Positions 24,191 through 32,713 of a stretch of DNA of 38,361 bases are shown piece by piece. The translations under genes and the position numbers were made by a program. The notes beneath the pieces are model-generated. The model saw only the letters and a program-made list of their open reading frames with translations, was not told the DNA's origin and ran no database searches. Location: positions 1-38,361 of the forward strand of contig NZ_JAPPRQ010000045.1 of the NCBI RefSeq assembly GCF_026719745.1, given 5' to 3'. This DNA comes from Clostridium sp. ZS2-4. Lineage in GTDB: Bacteria; Bacillota; Clostridia; Clostridiales; Clostridiaceae. The first letter of the stretch is position 1. Every line of letters begins with the position of its first letter.

Positions 24191-24240
24191 TAATTGTAAC
24201 GAGGAGATATGAAATAAAAATAAATTTAATGTTACAATTA
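24191..24240 (+). promoter_or_regulatory. Inverted repeat in the leader of the secreted-protein gene
   Basis: TAATTGTAAC (24191-24200) and GTTACAATTA (24231-24240) are perfect inverse copies 30 bases apart. The right arm touches AAAGGAGG, the ribosome-binding site of the next gene. The intervening bases contain GAGGAG followed by ATG-AAA-TAA, a two-codon frame. This could be an operator pair or a leader hairpin acting on translation. Confidence 0.45.
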
Positions 24241-24256
24241 AAGGAGGAAAAATATT

Positions 24257-24877
24257 ATGAAATCAAAAAGAATAGCATCTTTAGTTTTACTTACTGCAAT
24301 GGCATTAGGAGGAACAAAAGCTTTTGCACAAATGTCTCAAGATACAATATCAAAAAATAAACTAATGACTGAGAAGGTAGCTGTGCAATTAAATGAGAAA
24401 AGTGCAAAAACATCTGAAGAAAAAGCTGTTAATGCATTTAAAAAATATCTTGATGTTAAAGTAGAAAGTAAAGATTTAAAAGCTGAGACAATAGAACGAG
24501 ATGGACAAAAATATTTCTTAGTAAGAAATAAAAATCTTAATGAAGATAAAATAAGATATACAGCTTTAATAGATACTAAAACAAATAAAGTACTTGAGCT
24601 TGAATCTTATGATAAGACAGCTAAAGGAGATACTAAAGAATTTAATATTGAAGAAGCTAAAGGAAAAGCACTTGATTTTATCAAGAAAAATAATTTAGCA
24701 GATGTTAACAAAGTAGAATTTGATGAAGCTAGCAGCAAGGAAGTTTCAAAAGCAGCAAATGCTTACTTCATGTATTTTAAATATGATACTAATAAAAAAT
24801 TATTAGTTAGCATAGATAAAGCTAGTGATAAAGTTCAATCATTCATATTCTTAGATGAAATAAATGCAGTAGGCTAA
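24257..24877 (+). CDS. Secreted PepSY-like protein
   Basis: The product has 206 residues. Residues 1-24 are a signal peptide with positive start (MKSKR), hydrophobic core and cleavage site KAFA before Q25. The mature part is Lys/Glu-rich. It contains what looks like one PepSY/YcdB-type unit: strands at 80-112 (QKYFLVRNK, RYTALIDTKTNKVLELESY), a helix NIEEAKGKALDFIKKN at 125-140, then FMYFKYDTNKKLLVSIDK. Such secreted proteins are thought to modulate peptidases or bind polymers; no function is known here. AAAGGAGG gives a strong start. It has its own terminator. An unusual inverted repeat lies directly upstream. Confidence 0.7.
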   Translation: MKSKRIASLVLLTAMALGGTKAFAQMSQDTISKNKLMTEKVAVQLNEKSAKTSEEKAVNAFKKYLDVKVESKDLKAETIERDGQKYFLVRNKNLNEDKIRYTALIDTKTNKVLELESYDKTAKGDTKEFNIEEAKGKALDFIKKNNLADVNKVEFDEASSKEVSKAANAYFMYFKYDTNKKLLVSIDKASDKVQSFIFLDEINAVG

Positions 24878-24893
24878 AATAAATAGATTTAAA

Positions 24894-24930
24894 AAAACCT
24901 CATTTTACAATTTGTAAAATGGGGTTTTAT
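24894..24930 (+). terminator. Terminator of the secreted-protein gene
   Basis: A 16-bp stem (24894-24909 with 24913-24928, one G-U pair) around CCTCATTTTACA/TGTAAAATGGGG with a TTTT edge. Confidence 0.85.
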
Positions 24931-25141
24931 GCATTTTTACTGTGACAATTTATTATAGTTTATAATAAAAGCAAGATGAAATATGTTAAAATAATAATGC
25001 ATAAGTATATTAAAGTAGTTAGGGTAAAATATAGGTATGACATTTTAACGATAAATAAGTATAGTGATTTGTAGGAACTTAAATAAAAATATTATTGTAT
25101 GAAATTGTCTAATATGTAAGGATAAATGGGAGGTTTTTTTT

Positions 25142-27136
25142 TTGACTGTTAGGAAACTGCTTAATAAAAATGAAGATATAATAAATAAGTGGAAGTTATT
25201 TATTGAAAAAGGCATCCTCAATCGAGAAGGCATTCGCGATGTTATTGCAGAATCGTGGAAGAGAAGTAAGGACTACGGAATAAATCCTTTTGTTGAAAAT
25301 TCTTCAGTAAGGCTTGGAAAAGAGGAATTTGATAAAAGGTACAAAGAATTCACTCCCTTGTTAAATACGGCAAAACCTTTTATGGATAGCCTTTATAAAA
25401 TTGTAAAGGATACAGATTTTATTATTAGATTAACAGATAGAGATGGTTATGTTCTTGAACATATTGGTGAAGAAAAAATTGTAAATATGTATACTTCTCT
25501 TGGATTGTATGATGGATATAACATAAGAGAAGAGATTAACGGAACTAATGCCTTAGGAATTGCTTTAATAACTGGAGAACCTATACAAGTTTTAGGTGGA
25601 GAACACTACATACAGGAATATCATAAACTAACTTCTTCTGCTTGTCCTATAAAAGACAAAAATGGACAAATGTTAGGAGTACTAAGTATAACAGGCAATT
25701 ATGAATTAGTACATCCTCATACTCTGGGAATGGTAGTAGCTGCTGCTGAAGCTATTGAAAAAGAAATTAAACTTGAGGAGAGAAATAGAGAACTTAAACT
25801 TACTAATGAAAGATTCTATCAAATTACAGAATCTATTTCCGAGGGAATAATTAGAATAGATAGTTTGGGGAGTGTTGTGAGTATAAATAGATTTGCCAGA
25901 AAATTGTTATCCTTTAAAGAAGAGGATATAATAGGAAAAGATTTTAGATGTATTTTAAGTTCTAATAATCGTATGGAAATTATTAGTGGAATAAGTAATT
26001 GTAGAAAATACGAGGAAGAGGAAATCTATTTTAAGACAAGAAATGGAAGAAAAAAAACATGTATAGCAAATGTAACTCCTATAACATCTATTAATGGTAA
26101 AGGATTAGATGGTGCAGTTATTACCCTAAGAGAAGTAAAAATGGTTCACAGCTTAGTAAATAAGATTGTTGGTGCAAATGCTAAATTTACTTTTAATGAT
26201 ATACTTGGTAATAGTGATTCTATAAGACGTGCTATAAAGATAGCTTCCATGGCTGCTAATACTAATACTACTATACTTTTACAGGGGGAAAGTGGTACTG
26301 GTAAGGAAATGTTTGCTCAGGCTATTCATAATGAAAGTGATAGAAGAGATTATCCTTTTGTGTTTTTAAATTGTGGGGCTATACCGAGAGAACTAGTATC
26401 AAGTGAACTTTTTGGATATATAGAAGGTGCATTTACAGGAGCTAAAAGAGGAGGACATCCAGGTAAATTTGAACTTGCAGACGGGGGTACTATTTTCTTG
26501 GATGAAATAGGTGATATGCCTCTTGATGCACAAGTAAGTTTACTTAGAGTATTAGAGGATAGAAAGGTAGTGAGAGTTGGAGGACACGATGTTATTCCTA
26601 TTGATGTTAGAGTAATTGCGGCTACTAATAAAGATTTGGGTGAAGAAGTTGAACTTGGTAATTTTAGAAGAGATTTATTTTATAGAATAAATGTTATGAC
26701 TATCAAAACTCCTTCTTTAAGAGAAAGAAAAGAAGATATTAAAATTTTCATTGATTATTTTCTTGAAAAATTCAGTAGGTCTATAGAGAAAAATATCAAA
26801 GGTATAGAGCAAAGTTTTTATAAAGGTATGATGAATTATGATTGGCCTGGTAATGTTAGAGAACTTCAGAATGTTATTCAGACAGTGGTAAATGTAGTAG
26901 AGGACAATTCGGTTTTAACATATAAAAATATACCAAGTCATATAAACCCTAAAGAATTATCTAATCATATTAATCCCAAAGATCAATTATTCACGTTGGA
27001 TGAAATAGAAAAAAATGCAATTATAAAAACTATCCGAGAATTAAATGGGAATATTGCTGGGGCTGCAAAAATATTAGGAATTGGTAGAAGTACGATGTAC
27101 AGAAAAATGAAAAAATATAATATAGAAGAAGTATAA
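25142..27136 (+). CDS. Sigma-54-dependent transcriptional activator (GAF-PAS-AAA+-Fis)
   Basis: This is a 664-residue enhancer-binding protein of the AcoR-like type. Residues about 30-210 form a GAF-type sensor (INGTNALGIALITGEP, SSACPIKDKNG). Residues 222-335 form a PAS domain. Residues 354-575 form the AAA+ domain with Walker A GESGTGKE (382-389), the sigma-54 contact loop GAFTGA (429-434) and Walker B TIFLDE (450-455). Residues 625-664 form a Fis-type helix-turn-helix (GAAKILGIGRSTMYRKM). It starts with TTG at 25142, eight bases after GGGAGG. Two near-identical palindromic sites and a perfect -24/-12 promoter follow directly, ahead of the Mrp-like operon, so it most likely activates that operon. 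Its signal is unknown. Confidence 0.95.
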   Translation: MTVRKLLNKNEDIINKWKLFIEKGILNREGIRDVIAESWKRSKDYGINPFVENSSVRLGKEEFDKRYKEFTPLLNTAKPFMDSLYKIVKDTDFIIRLTDRDGYVLEHIGEEKIVNMYTSLGLYDGYNIREEINGTNALGIALITGEPIQVLGGEHYIQEYHKLTSSACPIKDKNGQMLGVLSITGNYELVHPHTLGMVVAAAEAIEKEIKLEERNRELKLTNERFYQITESISEGIIRIDSLGSVVSINRFARKLLSFKEEDIIGKDFRCILSSNNRMEIISGISNCRKYEEEEIYFKTRNGRKKTCIANVTPITSINGKGLDGAVITLREVKMVHSLVNKIVGANAKFTFNDILGNSDSIRRAIKIASMAANTNTTILLQGESGTGKEMFAQAIHNESDRRDYPFVFLNCGAIPRELVSSELFGYIEGAFTGAKRGGHPGKFELADGGTIFLDEIGDMPLDAQVSLLRVLEDRKVVRVGGHDVIPIDVRVIAATNKDLGEEVELGNFRRDLFYRINVMTIKTPSLRERKEDIKIFIDYFLEKFSRSIEKNIKGIEQSFYKGMMNYDWPGNVRELQNVIQTVVNVVEDNSVLTYKNIPSHINPKELSNHINPKDQLFTLDEIEKNAIIKTIRELNGNIAGAAKILGIGRSTMYRKMKKYNIEEV

Positions 27137-27146
27137 AAAGGGAAAA

Positions 27147-27224
27147 TGTATCATAATGAAACACGTGAGTCATTATGATACGCTTTTTTTGAGCGAAAAT
27201 AAAAAAGTGTATCATATTAAAACA
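27147..27224 (+). promoter_or_regulatory. Two candidate upstream activator sites for the sigma-54 regulator
   Basis: TGTATCATAATGAAACA (27147-27163) and TGTATCATATTAAAACA (27208-27224) are 17-mers differing at two positions. Each is a near-palindrome of TGTWTCA-N3-TGAWACA type, the kind bound by Fis-type helix-turn-helix activators. Their centres are 61 bp apart, close to six helical turns. They lie 109-185 bp upstream of the -24/-12 promoter, a normal enhancer distance. Confidence 0.7.
27148..27189 (+). terminator. Terminator of the sigma-54 activator gene, overlapping an activator site
   Basis: A perfect 12-bp stem GTATCATAATGA (27148-27159) with 27170-27181 is followed by GC and seven T. 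The left arm coincides with the first candidate activator-binding site. Confidence 0.8.
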
Positions 27225-27331
27225 TAATATAAAATATTCTAAAAATTAAGTGATTATATATACAGCAAATTAATTAATAAATGTAACTAGAATCAAGGCT
27301 GCAGGGGAATAATAAAATAAATGAGTCGAAT

Positions 27332-27347
27332 TGGCACGAATATTGCT
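27332..27347 (+). promoter_or_regulatory. Sigma-54 (-24/-12) promoter of the Mrp-like operon
   Basis: TGGCAC (27332-27337), five bases, TTGCT (27343-27347) is a complete match to the RpoN consensus TGGCAC-N5-TTGCW. Transcription should begin near 27358, just ahead of the first operon gene (ATG 27385). Confidence 0.92.
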
Positions 27348-27384
27348 AAATAAAACTTGTGGAACAAGTAAGGGAGGTGTTAAA

Positions 27385-27855
27385 ATGATATTTGAGGTTA
27401 TTTTAATGTATATGGTATTTTGGGTAATACTATGTGAGAATAAAAGTATGGAAACAATAATTATTGGGATCATTTTATGTTTAGGAGTAACTTTGTTAAA
27501 TAAAGACTTTTTACTTTCAAAAAATAATAAGCAAGGGTATTTATTCAGAAAAATGAGATATTGGATTGAGTATATATGGACATTGATAAAAGAAATATTT
27601 ATAGCAAATTTCAGTGTTGCAAAGATTGTATTAAGTCCAAATGTAAATATTTCTCCTGATGTTGTACGTTTTGAAACAAAACTAAAATCTGAATTTTGTA
27701 GAACAGTTCTTGCAAATTCTATTACTTTAACTCCAGGCACTATTACAGTAGCTATGGAAGATAATGTTCTTACTGTTCATTGTTTAGAGAAAGAGTATAT
27801 AGATGGCTTGATAAATTCAAAATTTGAAAAAATTCTTTTGAAAGTAGAGGGATAA
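27385..27855 (+). CDS. mrpE: Mrp/Mbh-type cation antiporter subunit E
   Basis: The product has 156 residues, two hydrophobic helices at the N-terminus, then a soluble region with VKIVLSPNVNISP-like and TLTPGTITVAMEDNVLTVHCL text characteristic of MrpE/MnhE. It is a membrane subunit of the multi-subunit Na+/H+ (or K+/H+) antiporter. GGGAGG is eight to nine bases before ATG at 27385; an in-frame upstream start is not supported, since it overlaps the promoter. It is the first gene of a ten-gene operon behind the sigma-54 promoter and is six bases from mrpF. Confidence 0.92.
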   Translation: MIFEVILMYMVFWVILCENKSMETIIIGIILCLGVTLLNKDFLLSKNNKQGYLFRKMRYWIEYIWTLIKEIFIANFSVAKIVLSPNVNISPDVVRFETKLKSEFCRTVLANSITLTPGTITVAMEDNVLTVHCLEKEYIDGLINSKFEKILLKVEG

Positions 27856-27860
27856 GATAC

Positions 27861-28112
27861 ATGATTAAATTATTGATTTTTGCAATCTTGTTTTTATCAG
27901 CAACTATTTTCTTATGTATGTACAGGGCTGTTAAAGGACAAAGTGCAGCTGACAGATTGGTTGCGATAAATGTTGTAGGAACAAAAACAATTATTTTGAT
28001 TCTTATGGTTTCTTTTATAATACATGAGACTTATTTTGTTGATGTAGCATTAGTTTATGCTTTAATAAGCTTTATTGCATCTATTGTTATATCAAAGTTC
28101 GTTAAACTATAG
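27861..28112 (+). CDS. mrpF: Mrp/Mbh-type antiporter subunit F
   Basis: The product has 83 residues and three membrane helices. It contains MYRAVKGQSAADRLVAINVVGTK (in part RAVKGQSAADRLVA), the MrpF/MnhF signature around the conserved GPxxxDR-like loop. It is a small structural subunit of the antiporter membrane arm. It is separated from mrpE by six bases and from mrpG by 15. Confidence 0.93.
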   Translation: MIKLLIFAILFLSATIFLCMYRAVKGQSAADRLVAINVVGTKTIILILMVSFIIHETYFVDVALVYALISFIASIVISKFVKL

Positions 28113-28126
28113 GAGGGTATGATTAA

Positions 28127-28444
28127 ATGAAAACGATTTTAATGAGCATTTTCCTAATGGGAGGGTTATTCTTCTTTATGGTTGGAACAATTGGGATACT
28201 AAGATTCCCTGATGTTTACACAAGGGCTCACAGTGCAGCAAAGTGCGATACTTTAGGAGCAGTATTATCATTAATTGCACTTATAATCTATAATGGTTTA
28301 AATATAGTTAGTTTAAAGCTTTTACTTATCATAGTATTTGTATGGATTACTAATCCTACAGCTACACACCTTATAGTAAAAGCAAAGCATGAAAATGACA
28401 ATAAAGAAATATTAAAGGTTGGGATGCAAAATGAAAGTATTTAG
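28127..28444 (+). CDS. mrpG: Mrp/Mbh-type antiporter subunit G
   Basis: The product has 105 residues and three membrane helices, with GTIGILRFPDVYTRAHSAAKC and TLGAVLSL, the highly conserved MrpG/MnhG core (quoted in part). AGGAGGG precedes ATG at 28127. Its 3' end overlaps the next gene by 14 bases, indicating translational coupling. Confidence 0.94.
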   Translation: MKTILMSIFLMGGLFFFMVGTIGILRFPDVYTRAHSAAKCDTLGAVLSLIALIIYNGLNIVSLKLLLIIVFVWITNPTATHLIVKAKHENDNKEILKVGMQNESI

Positions 28445-28670
28445 TATTGTTATGCTTCTATTCTTGATAGGAGCTTCCATAGCAGTTTCATTAATAAAGA
28501 ATTTACTTTCTGCGGTTATTGTATTTATGGTGTATAGCTTAATAATGGCTATTTTATGGCAGCAGCTTAATGCTCCAGATGTAGCAATTACAGAAGCCGC
28601 TGTTGGAGCAGGAATAACTACTTTATTATTTGTTCTTACACTAAAAAGAGTGAAAGGAGTAAAAAAATGA
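28431..28670 (+). CDS. MbhD-like (DUF4040) membrane subunit
   Basis: The product has 79 residues and about three helices, with MVYSLIMAILWQQLNAPDVAITEAAVGAG (signature piece NAPDVAITEAAVGAG), the DUF4040/MbhD core. In classical Mrp antiporters this segment is part of MrpA's C-terminal half; here it is its own gene, as in archaeal Mbh/Mrp groups. ATG at 28431 is chosen over TTG at 28419, which touches the AAAGG site. It overlaps mrpG in front and the next gene behind by four bases. Confidence 0.88.
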   Translation: MKVFSIVMLLFLIGASIAVSLIKNLLSAVIVFMVYSLIMAILWQQLNAPDVAITEAAVGAGITTLLFVLTLKRVKGVKK

Positions 28671-28957
28671 AGAAGTTAATTACATTTATACTAACGGCAA
28701 GCTTAATTGTAATTTTACTATTAGGAGTTAATGATATTCCTAAATTTGGGAGTGAAAATAATCCTGCTAATAACGAAGTTGCAAAATACTATATAGAAAA
28801 TTCAATTAAGGACACTGGTGCTACAAATATAGTAACAGGAATCATATTAGATTATCGTGCTTTTGATACTTTTGTGGAAGCAAGTGTTTTATTCACTGCA
28901 TCCATTACGGTAATTATTTTATTAAAGAAAGATGGAGATAAAGAAGAATTAAAATAA
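28667..28957 (+). CDS. MbhE-like (MrpA C-terminal/MnhB N-terminal-like) membrane subunit
   Basis: The product has 96 residues: a helix at 4-22, a loop with NEVAKYYIENSIKDTGATN, then IVTGIILDYRAFDTFVEASVLF, which matches the conserved region NxVTxIIxDYRxxDTxxE of MbhE and of the MrpA C-terminus. ATG overlaps the previous stop (ATGA type). It works as part of the membrane arm between the small subunits and the large antiporter subunits. Confidence 0.87.
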   Translation: MKKLITFILTASLIVILLLGVNDIPKFGSENNPANNEVAKYYIENSIKDTGATNIVTGIILDYRAFDTFVEASVLFTASITVIILLKKDGDKEELK

Positions 28958-28975
28958 ATCAATAGGAGCGGTTTT

Positions 28976-29395
28976 ATGAGAGATACAATTTTAAAGGAAG
29001 TAAGCAAGATAGTTATTCCTTTTATACAGATTTTTGGTCTTTATATAATTTCTCACGGACATTTAAGTCCAGGAGGTGGATTTGCAGGGGGAACCGTTAT
29101 TGGTGCTAGCCTAATATTATTTAGAATCGTTTATGGTGATGAAGTGGCAAAAAAGAAGTTGAAATACAAAACCTTAACTAATTGTATTTGTACTTCAATA
29201 ATCCTTTATGGATTGATGAAAGGATACAGTTTCATAACAGGGGGAAGCCATCTTCATCTACCTCAGCCGCCACTTGGTACTCCAGGAAACATACTAAGCG
29301 GAGGATATTTATTACCACTGAATATATTAGTTGGAACCATTGTCGCAATAACAATGTACTTTTTTTACACTTTATTTGACAAAGGAGAAATTTAA
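28976..29395 (+). CDS. mrpB: Mrp-type antiporter subunit B
   Basis: The product has 139 residues and four helices, with the MnhB signature IFGLYIISHGHLSPGGGFAGG (piece HGHLSPGGGFAGG) and a later GSHLHLPQPP loop. AATAGGAG precedes ATG. Its stop abuts the ATG of mrpC. Confidence 0.93.
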   Translation: MRDTILKEVSKIVIPFIQIFGLYIISHGHLSPGGGFAGGTVIGASLILFRIVYGDEVAKKKLKYKTLTNCICTSIILYGLMKGYSFITGGSHLHLPQPPLGTPGNILSGGYLLPLNILVGTIVAITMYFFYTLFDKGEI

Positions 29396-29758
29396 ATGGA
29401 AGGATTGATACACAATTATTATGAAACAGCATCAATAATTTTGTTTGGTATAGGCTTTGCAACACTTTTGTTTCATAATAATATGATAAAAAAAATAATA
29501 GGTATGAATGTTATGGATACAGCTGTCTTCTTATTCTTTATAGCAAAAGGATATATAGATGGTAAAGAAGCACCTATTATAGTAAATGGATATAAAGGAG
29601 TTAATGCATATATAAATCCTATTCCCACTGGTCTTATGCTGACAGGAATAGTTGTAGCGGTTAGTACAACAGCTTTTGCACTTGCATTAACTATTAGGTT
29701 ATTTGACGCTTATGGAACTATTGAATTAGATGAGATTTTAAATAAGAGGGAGGGCTAG
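29396..29758 (+). CDS. mrpC: Mrp-type antiporter subunit C (NuoK-like)
   Basis: The product has 120 residues and three helices and is homologous to complex I subunit NuoK. GIGFATLLFHNNMIKKIIGMNVMD (in part NNMIKKIIGMNVMDTA) and PTGLMLTGIVVAVSTTAFALAL are typical MnhC text. ATG follows the mrpB stop without gap; AAAGGAG lies inside the end of mrpB. Confidence 0.93.
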   Translation: MEGLIHNYYETASIILFGIGFATLLFHNNMIKKIIGMNVMDTAVFLFFIAKGYIDGKEAPIIVNGYKGVNAYINPIPTGLMLTGIVVAVSTTAFALALTIRLFDAYGTIELDEILNKREG

Positions 29759-29761
29759 ATA

Positions 29762-31231
29762 TTGATTACTAAAAGTTTTCCTTTAATGGGCATATTGATT
29801 TTATTTGTGACTTCCTTTACTATGCCAATAATAAATAAAAAGAACATAGTAAAAGGAATAAGTTTGACTTCCATGCTTATATCATTAGTCCTTTCAGTGA
29901 ATACATTGGTGTATGTTCTAAAACATGGCAAGTTTTTTTACTCAGCAGGACATTTTGGAGCACCTATTGGAATTGAATTTTATATAGGAAATATAGAAGC
30001 TATAATGGGAGTAATGTTTACCTTTATAGCAAGTATGATCATATGGTACTCACTTTATAGTATTGATAAGGATATAAAAGAAAATAAAATCCCTTTCTAT
30101 TATCTATTAGTAAATATCTTGGTGGGGGCTTTACTTGGTATTGTTTATACAAATGATATATTTAACAGCTTTGTATTTATAGAGGTAGGAACTCTGGCCT
30201 CTTGTGGGATAATCGTAATAAAAGACAAGAAAGAAAATATTAAGGCAACAATAAAATATTTAATAATGAGTTGTTTAGGCTCAGGGCTCGTACTTATGGG
30301 AATTGCATTTTTATATTCCATTACGGGACAATTAAATATAACTTATATACATGAAGCTTTAGTTGAAAATTATACCAACTATCCCAATGCAATATTGATA
30401 ACACTTGGATTGTTTACTGTAGGGCTTGGAGTTAAAAGTGCAATGTTTTTCTTGCATACATGGCTTCCAGATGCTCACTCAAGTGCACCAGCAACCTCAA
30501 GTGCATTACTTTCAGCCCTTGTTTTAAAACCTTTTGTATTGTTGTTAATTAAGGTTTTATATAGAGTTTTTGGAATTGATATCATAAGGCAATTTCCTAT
30601 TTTAAATATTATAATGGTTATGGGAAGTATAGGGATGATTATGGGGTCCGTGCTTGCCATATTCCAAAAAGAAATCAAACGTATAATAGCATATTCCAGT
30701 GTAGCTCAGATGGGATATATATTTTTAGGAATTGGGCTTGGCACTGATGCAGGTGTTGCATTAGCTATTTTCCATATGATAGGTCATGCGGTAACAAAAT
30801 CAGCATTGTTTTTATCGGTTGGAGCTATAATTGAGAGAAGTGGTCTTAAGAAAACTTACGAGTTAAAAGGAATTGGTAAGGAAATGCCAGTCACTCTAGG
30901 ACTTTTCTTTATAGGAACTCTTTCTATGGTAGGTATACCAGTGTTGCCAGGATTTGTAAGCAAGTGGTATTTATCTTTATCAAGTATTAGAGCAGATAAA
31001 CCTATTTTGGTTGTGATGATCTTAATCAGTAGTTTGTTAAATGCTGCGTATTATTTTCCAATCGTAATAAACGGATATTTTGGAGAAGAAAATTTGGAAG
31101 GAAAAATATATGGATCAAAATGTAAACCTATAAGAGAACTATTGCCTATTATGATTTTGCTTATTACAATGATTGGTGTTGGTTTTGCTTCAAGGAGTAT
31201 TATAAGACTTATTGAAGCAGGAATAATATAG
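29762..31231 (+). CDS. mrpD: Proton-conducting antiporter subunit 1 (NuoM/N-like, MrpD type)
   Basis: The product has 489 residues, about 14 membrane helices and the proton_antipo_M domain. The two key charges of this family are present: E141 on the helix NSFVFIEVGTLAS and K225 in GLGVKSAMFFLHTWLPDAHS (quoted in part). It exchanges H+ for Na+ or K+ in the Mrp complex. It starts with TTG at 29762 after GAGGGAGGG. It is the first of three related large subunits; the symbol mrpD is used for it because of its position behind mrpC. Confidence 0.88.
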   Translation: MITKSFPLMGILILFVTSFTMPIINKKNIVKGISLTSMLISLVLSVNTLVYVLKHGKFFYSAGHFGAPIGIEFYIGNIEAIMGVMFTFIASMIIWYSLYSIDKDIKENKIPFYYLLVNILVGALLGIVYTNDIFNSFVFIEVGTLASCGIIVIKDKKENIKATIKYLIMSCLGSGLVLMGIAFLYSITGQLNITYIHEALVENYTNYPNAILITLGLFTVGLGVKSAMFFLHTWLPDAHSSAPATSSALLSALVLKPFVLLLIKVLYRVFGIDIIRQFPILNIIMVMGSIGMIMGSVLAIFQKEIKRIIAYSSVAQMGYIFLGIGLGTDAGVALAIFHMIGHAVTKSALFLSVGAIIERSGLKKTYELKGIGKEMPVTLGLFFIGTLSMVGIPVLPGFVSKWYLSLSSIRADKPILVVMILISSLLNAAYYFPIVINGYFGEENLEGKIYGSKCKPIRELLPIMILLITMIGVGFASRSIIRLIEAGII

Positions 31232-31247
31232 GAGGGGGGAGCTTGAA

Positions 31248-32699
31248 TTGAATAATGCTGCGATTTTACTTCCTATTTTTTTCCCGGCTATTTTAGCAAT
31301 TTTCATAGCTGTTTTCAGATTTGAAGAAAAAGGGAGAAATATTTTTGCAAGTGTGGGAGTAATATTAAATTTTATTTTTGTTGTTTGTATTTTCTATTTT
31401 TCAGGACAATCGAATATACACTTATTTAAGTTTAATGAATTTTTGGATATATATTTCAAGATAGACAAACTGGCTATTCTCTTTTCTTTTCTAGTGTCAG
31501 TATTATGGATATTTACTACATTTTATTCTATGGAATATATGAAGCATGAAGGAAAAGAAAACAGATTTTTTACATTTTTCACTTTGACGTTAGGAATTAC
31601 AATGGGAATTGCTTTTTCAGGAAATTTGATTACTCTTTATATTTTCTATGAGTTACTTACTTTGGCTACATTTCCATTAGTTATTCATACAGGAACGAAA
31701 AAGGCTTTAGAAAGTGGTAGAAAATATCTTATATACTCTTTTGGAGGAGCAACCCTTGTTTTACTTGGAATGATTTTATGTTACAGTATGACTAAAAATC
31801 TTAATTTTGTTCCAGGAGGAATATTATCAAGTGTGCAAAACGGAAATATGAAATTATTTCTTGCAATTTATGTAAGCATGTTTCTTGGATTTGGTGTTAA
31901 ATCAGCATTGGTTCCGTTTCATTCATGGCTGCCTGAAGCTATGGTTGCGCCAACACCAGTAAGTTCTCTGTTACATGCAGTAGCAGTTGTTAAATCTGGT
32001 ATATATGCTCTTATAAGAATGAGTTATTTTATAGTTGGAGCGGATGTTATAAAAGAGACTAAAGGAAATATATACATGAGTATTTTAATTGGTATAACTA
32101 TTGTAATGGGGTCTTTTTTAGCACTACATCAGCAAAATCTGAAAAAGAGACTGGCTTATTCAACAGTAAGTCAATTAGGATATATATTACTGGGTATAGT
32201 ACTTTTGAATCAAGATGCTTTTGTAGGAGGACTGCTTCACTTAATTAATCATGCTGTTATAAAAATTACCTTATTCTTTTGTGTTGGAACAATAATGTAT
32301 ACAACACACAAAACAGACATTGGTCAGATAAAAGGTATAGGTAAACAGATGCCTGTAACAATGTGGTGTTTTGCCATTGCATCCATATCGCTTATAGGAA
32401 TTCCACCAAGCAATGGTTTTGTAAGTAAATGGTATTTGGCTTTAGGTGGACTTCAAGGAGGAAAGATATATTTTGTAATTATATTATTGCTAAGTGCAGT
32501 ATTAACGGCTTTATATCTTATGCCTATTGTAGCAGTTGCTTTCTTTAAAAAACCAGAGGAAGAAGTTGTAGAAGTAAAAGAAGCTCCTATGAAAATGCTT
32601 ATTCCTATAGTTTCAATAACTATAATTGTTGTTTTGTTAGGAATATTTCCAAATCCAGTTGTTTCTTTTATACAGGAAATTGCTGCTGAATTGATGTAA
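31248..32699 (+). CDS. Proton-conducting antiporter subunit 2 (NuoM/N-like)
   Basis: The product has 483 residues and is a paralogue of the preceding gene product, with E135 (YIFYELLTLATFP) and K218 (GFGVKSALVPFHSWLPEA). The motif APTPVSSLLHAVAVVKSG is NuoM-like. It starts with TTG at 31248 behind GGAGGGGGG. It lies 16 bases after its neighbour. Together with its two paralogues it would add a further ion channel to the complex. Whether it is closer to MrpA, MrpD or NuoN requires alignment. Confidence 0.88.
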   Translation: MNNAAILLPIFFPAILAIFIAVFRFEEKGRNIFASVGVILNFIFVVCIFYFSGQSNIHLFKFNEFLDIYFKIDKLAILFSFLVSVLWIFTTFYSMEYMKHEGKENRFFTFFTLTLGITMGIAFSGNLITLYIFYELLTLATFPLVIHTGTKKALESGRKYLIYSFGGATLVLLGMILCYSMTKNLNFVPGGILSSVQNGNMKLFLAIYVSMFLGFGVKSALVPFHSWLPEAMVAPTPVSSLLHAVAVVKSGIYALIRMSYFIVGADVIKETKGNIYMSILIGITIVMGSFLALHQQNLKKRLAYSTVSQLGYILLGIVLLNQDAFVGGLLHLINHAVIKITLFFCVGTIMYTTHKTDIGQIKGIGKQMPVTMWCFAIASISLIGIPPSNGFVSKWYLALGGLQGGKIYFVIILLLSAVLTALYLMPIVAVAFFKKPEEEVVEVKEAPMKMLIPIVSITIIVVLLGIFPNPVVSFIQEIAAELM

Positions 32700-32713
32700 A
32701 GGAGGGGAAGTTT

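Noticed and set aside
24127-24360. 77-codon frame across the leader of the secreted-protein gene
   Set aside because: It overlaps the strongly initiated secreted-protein gene in another frame and crosses its ribosome-binding site and inverted repeat. It has no initiation signal of its own.
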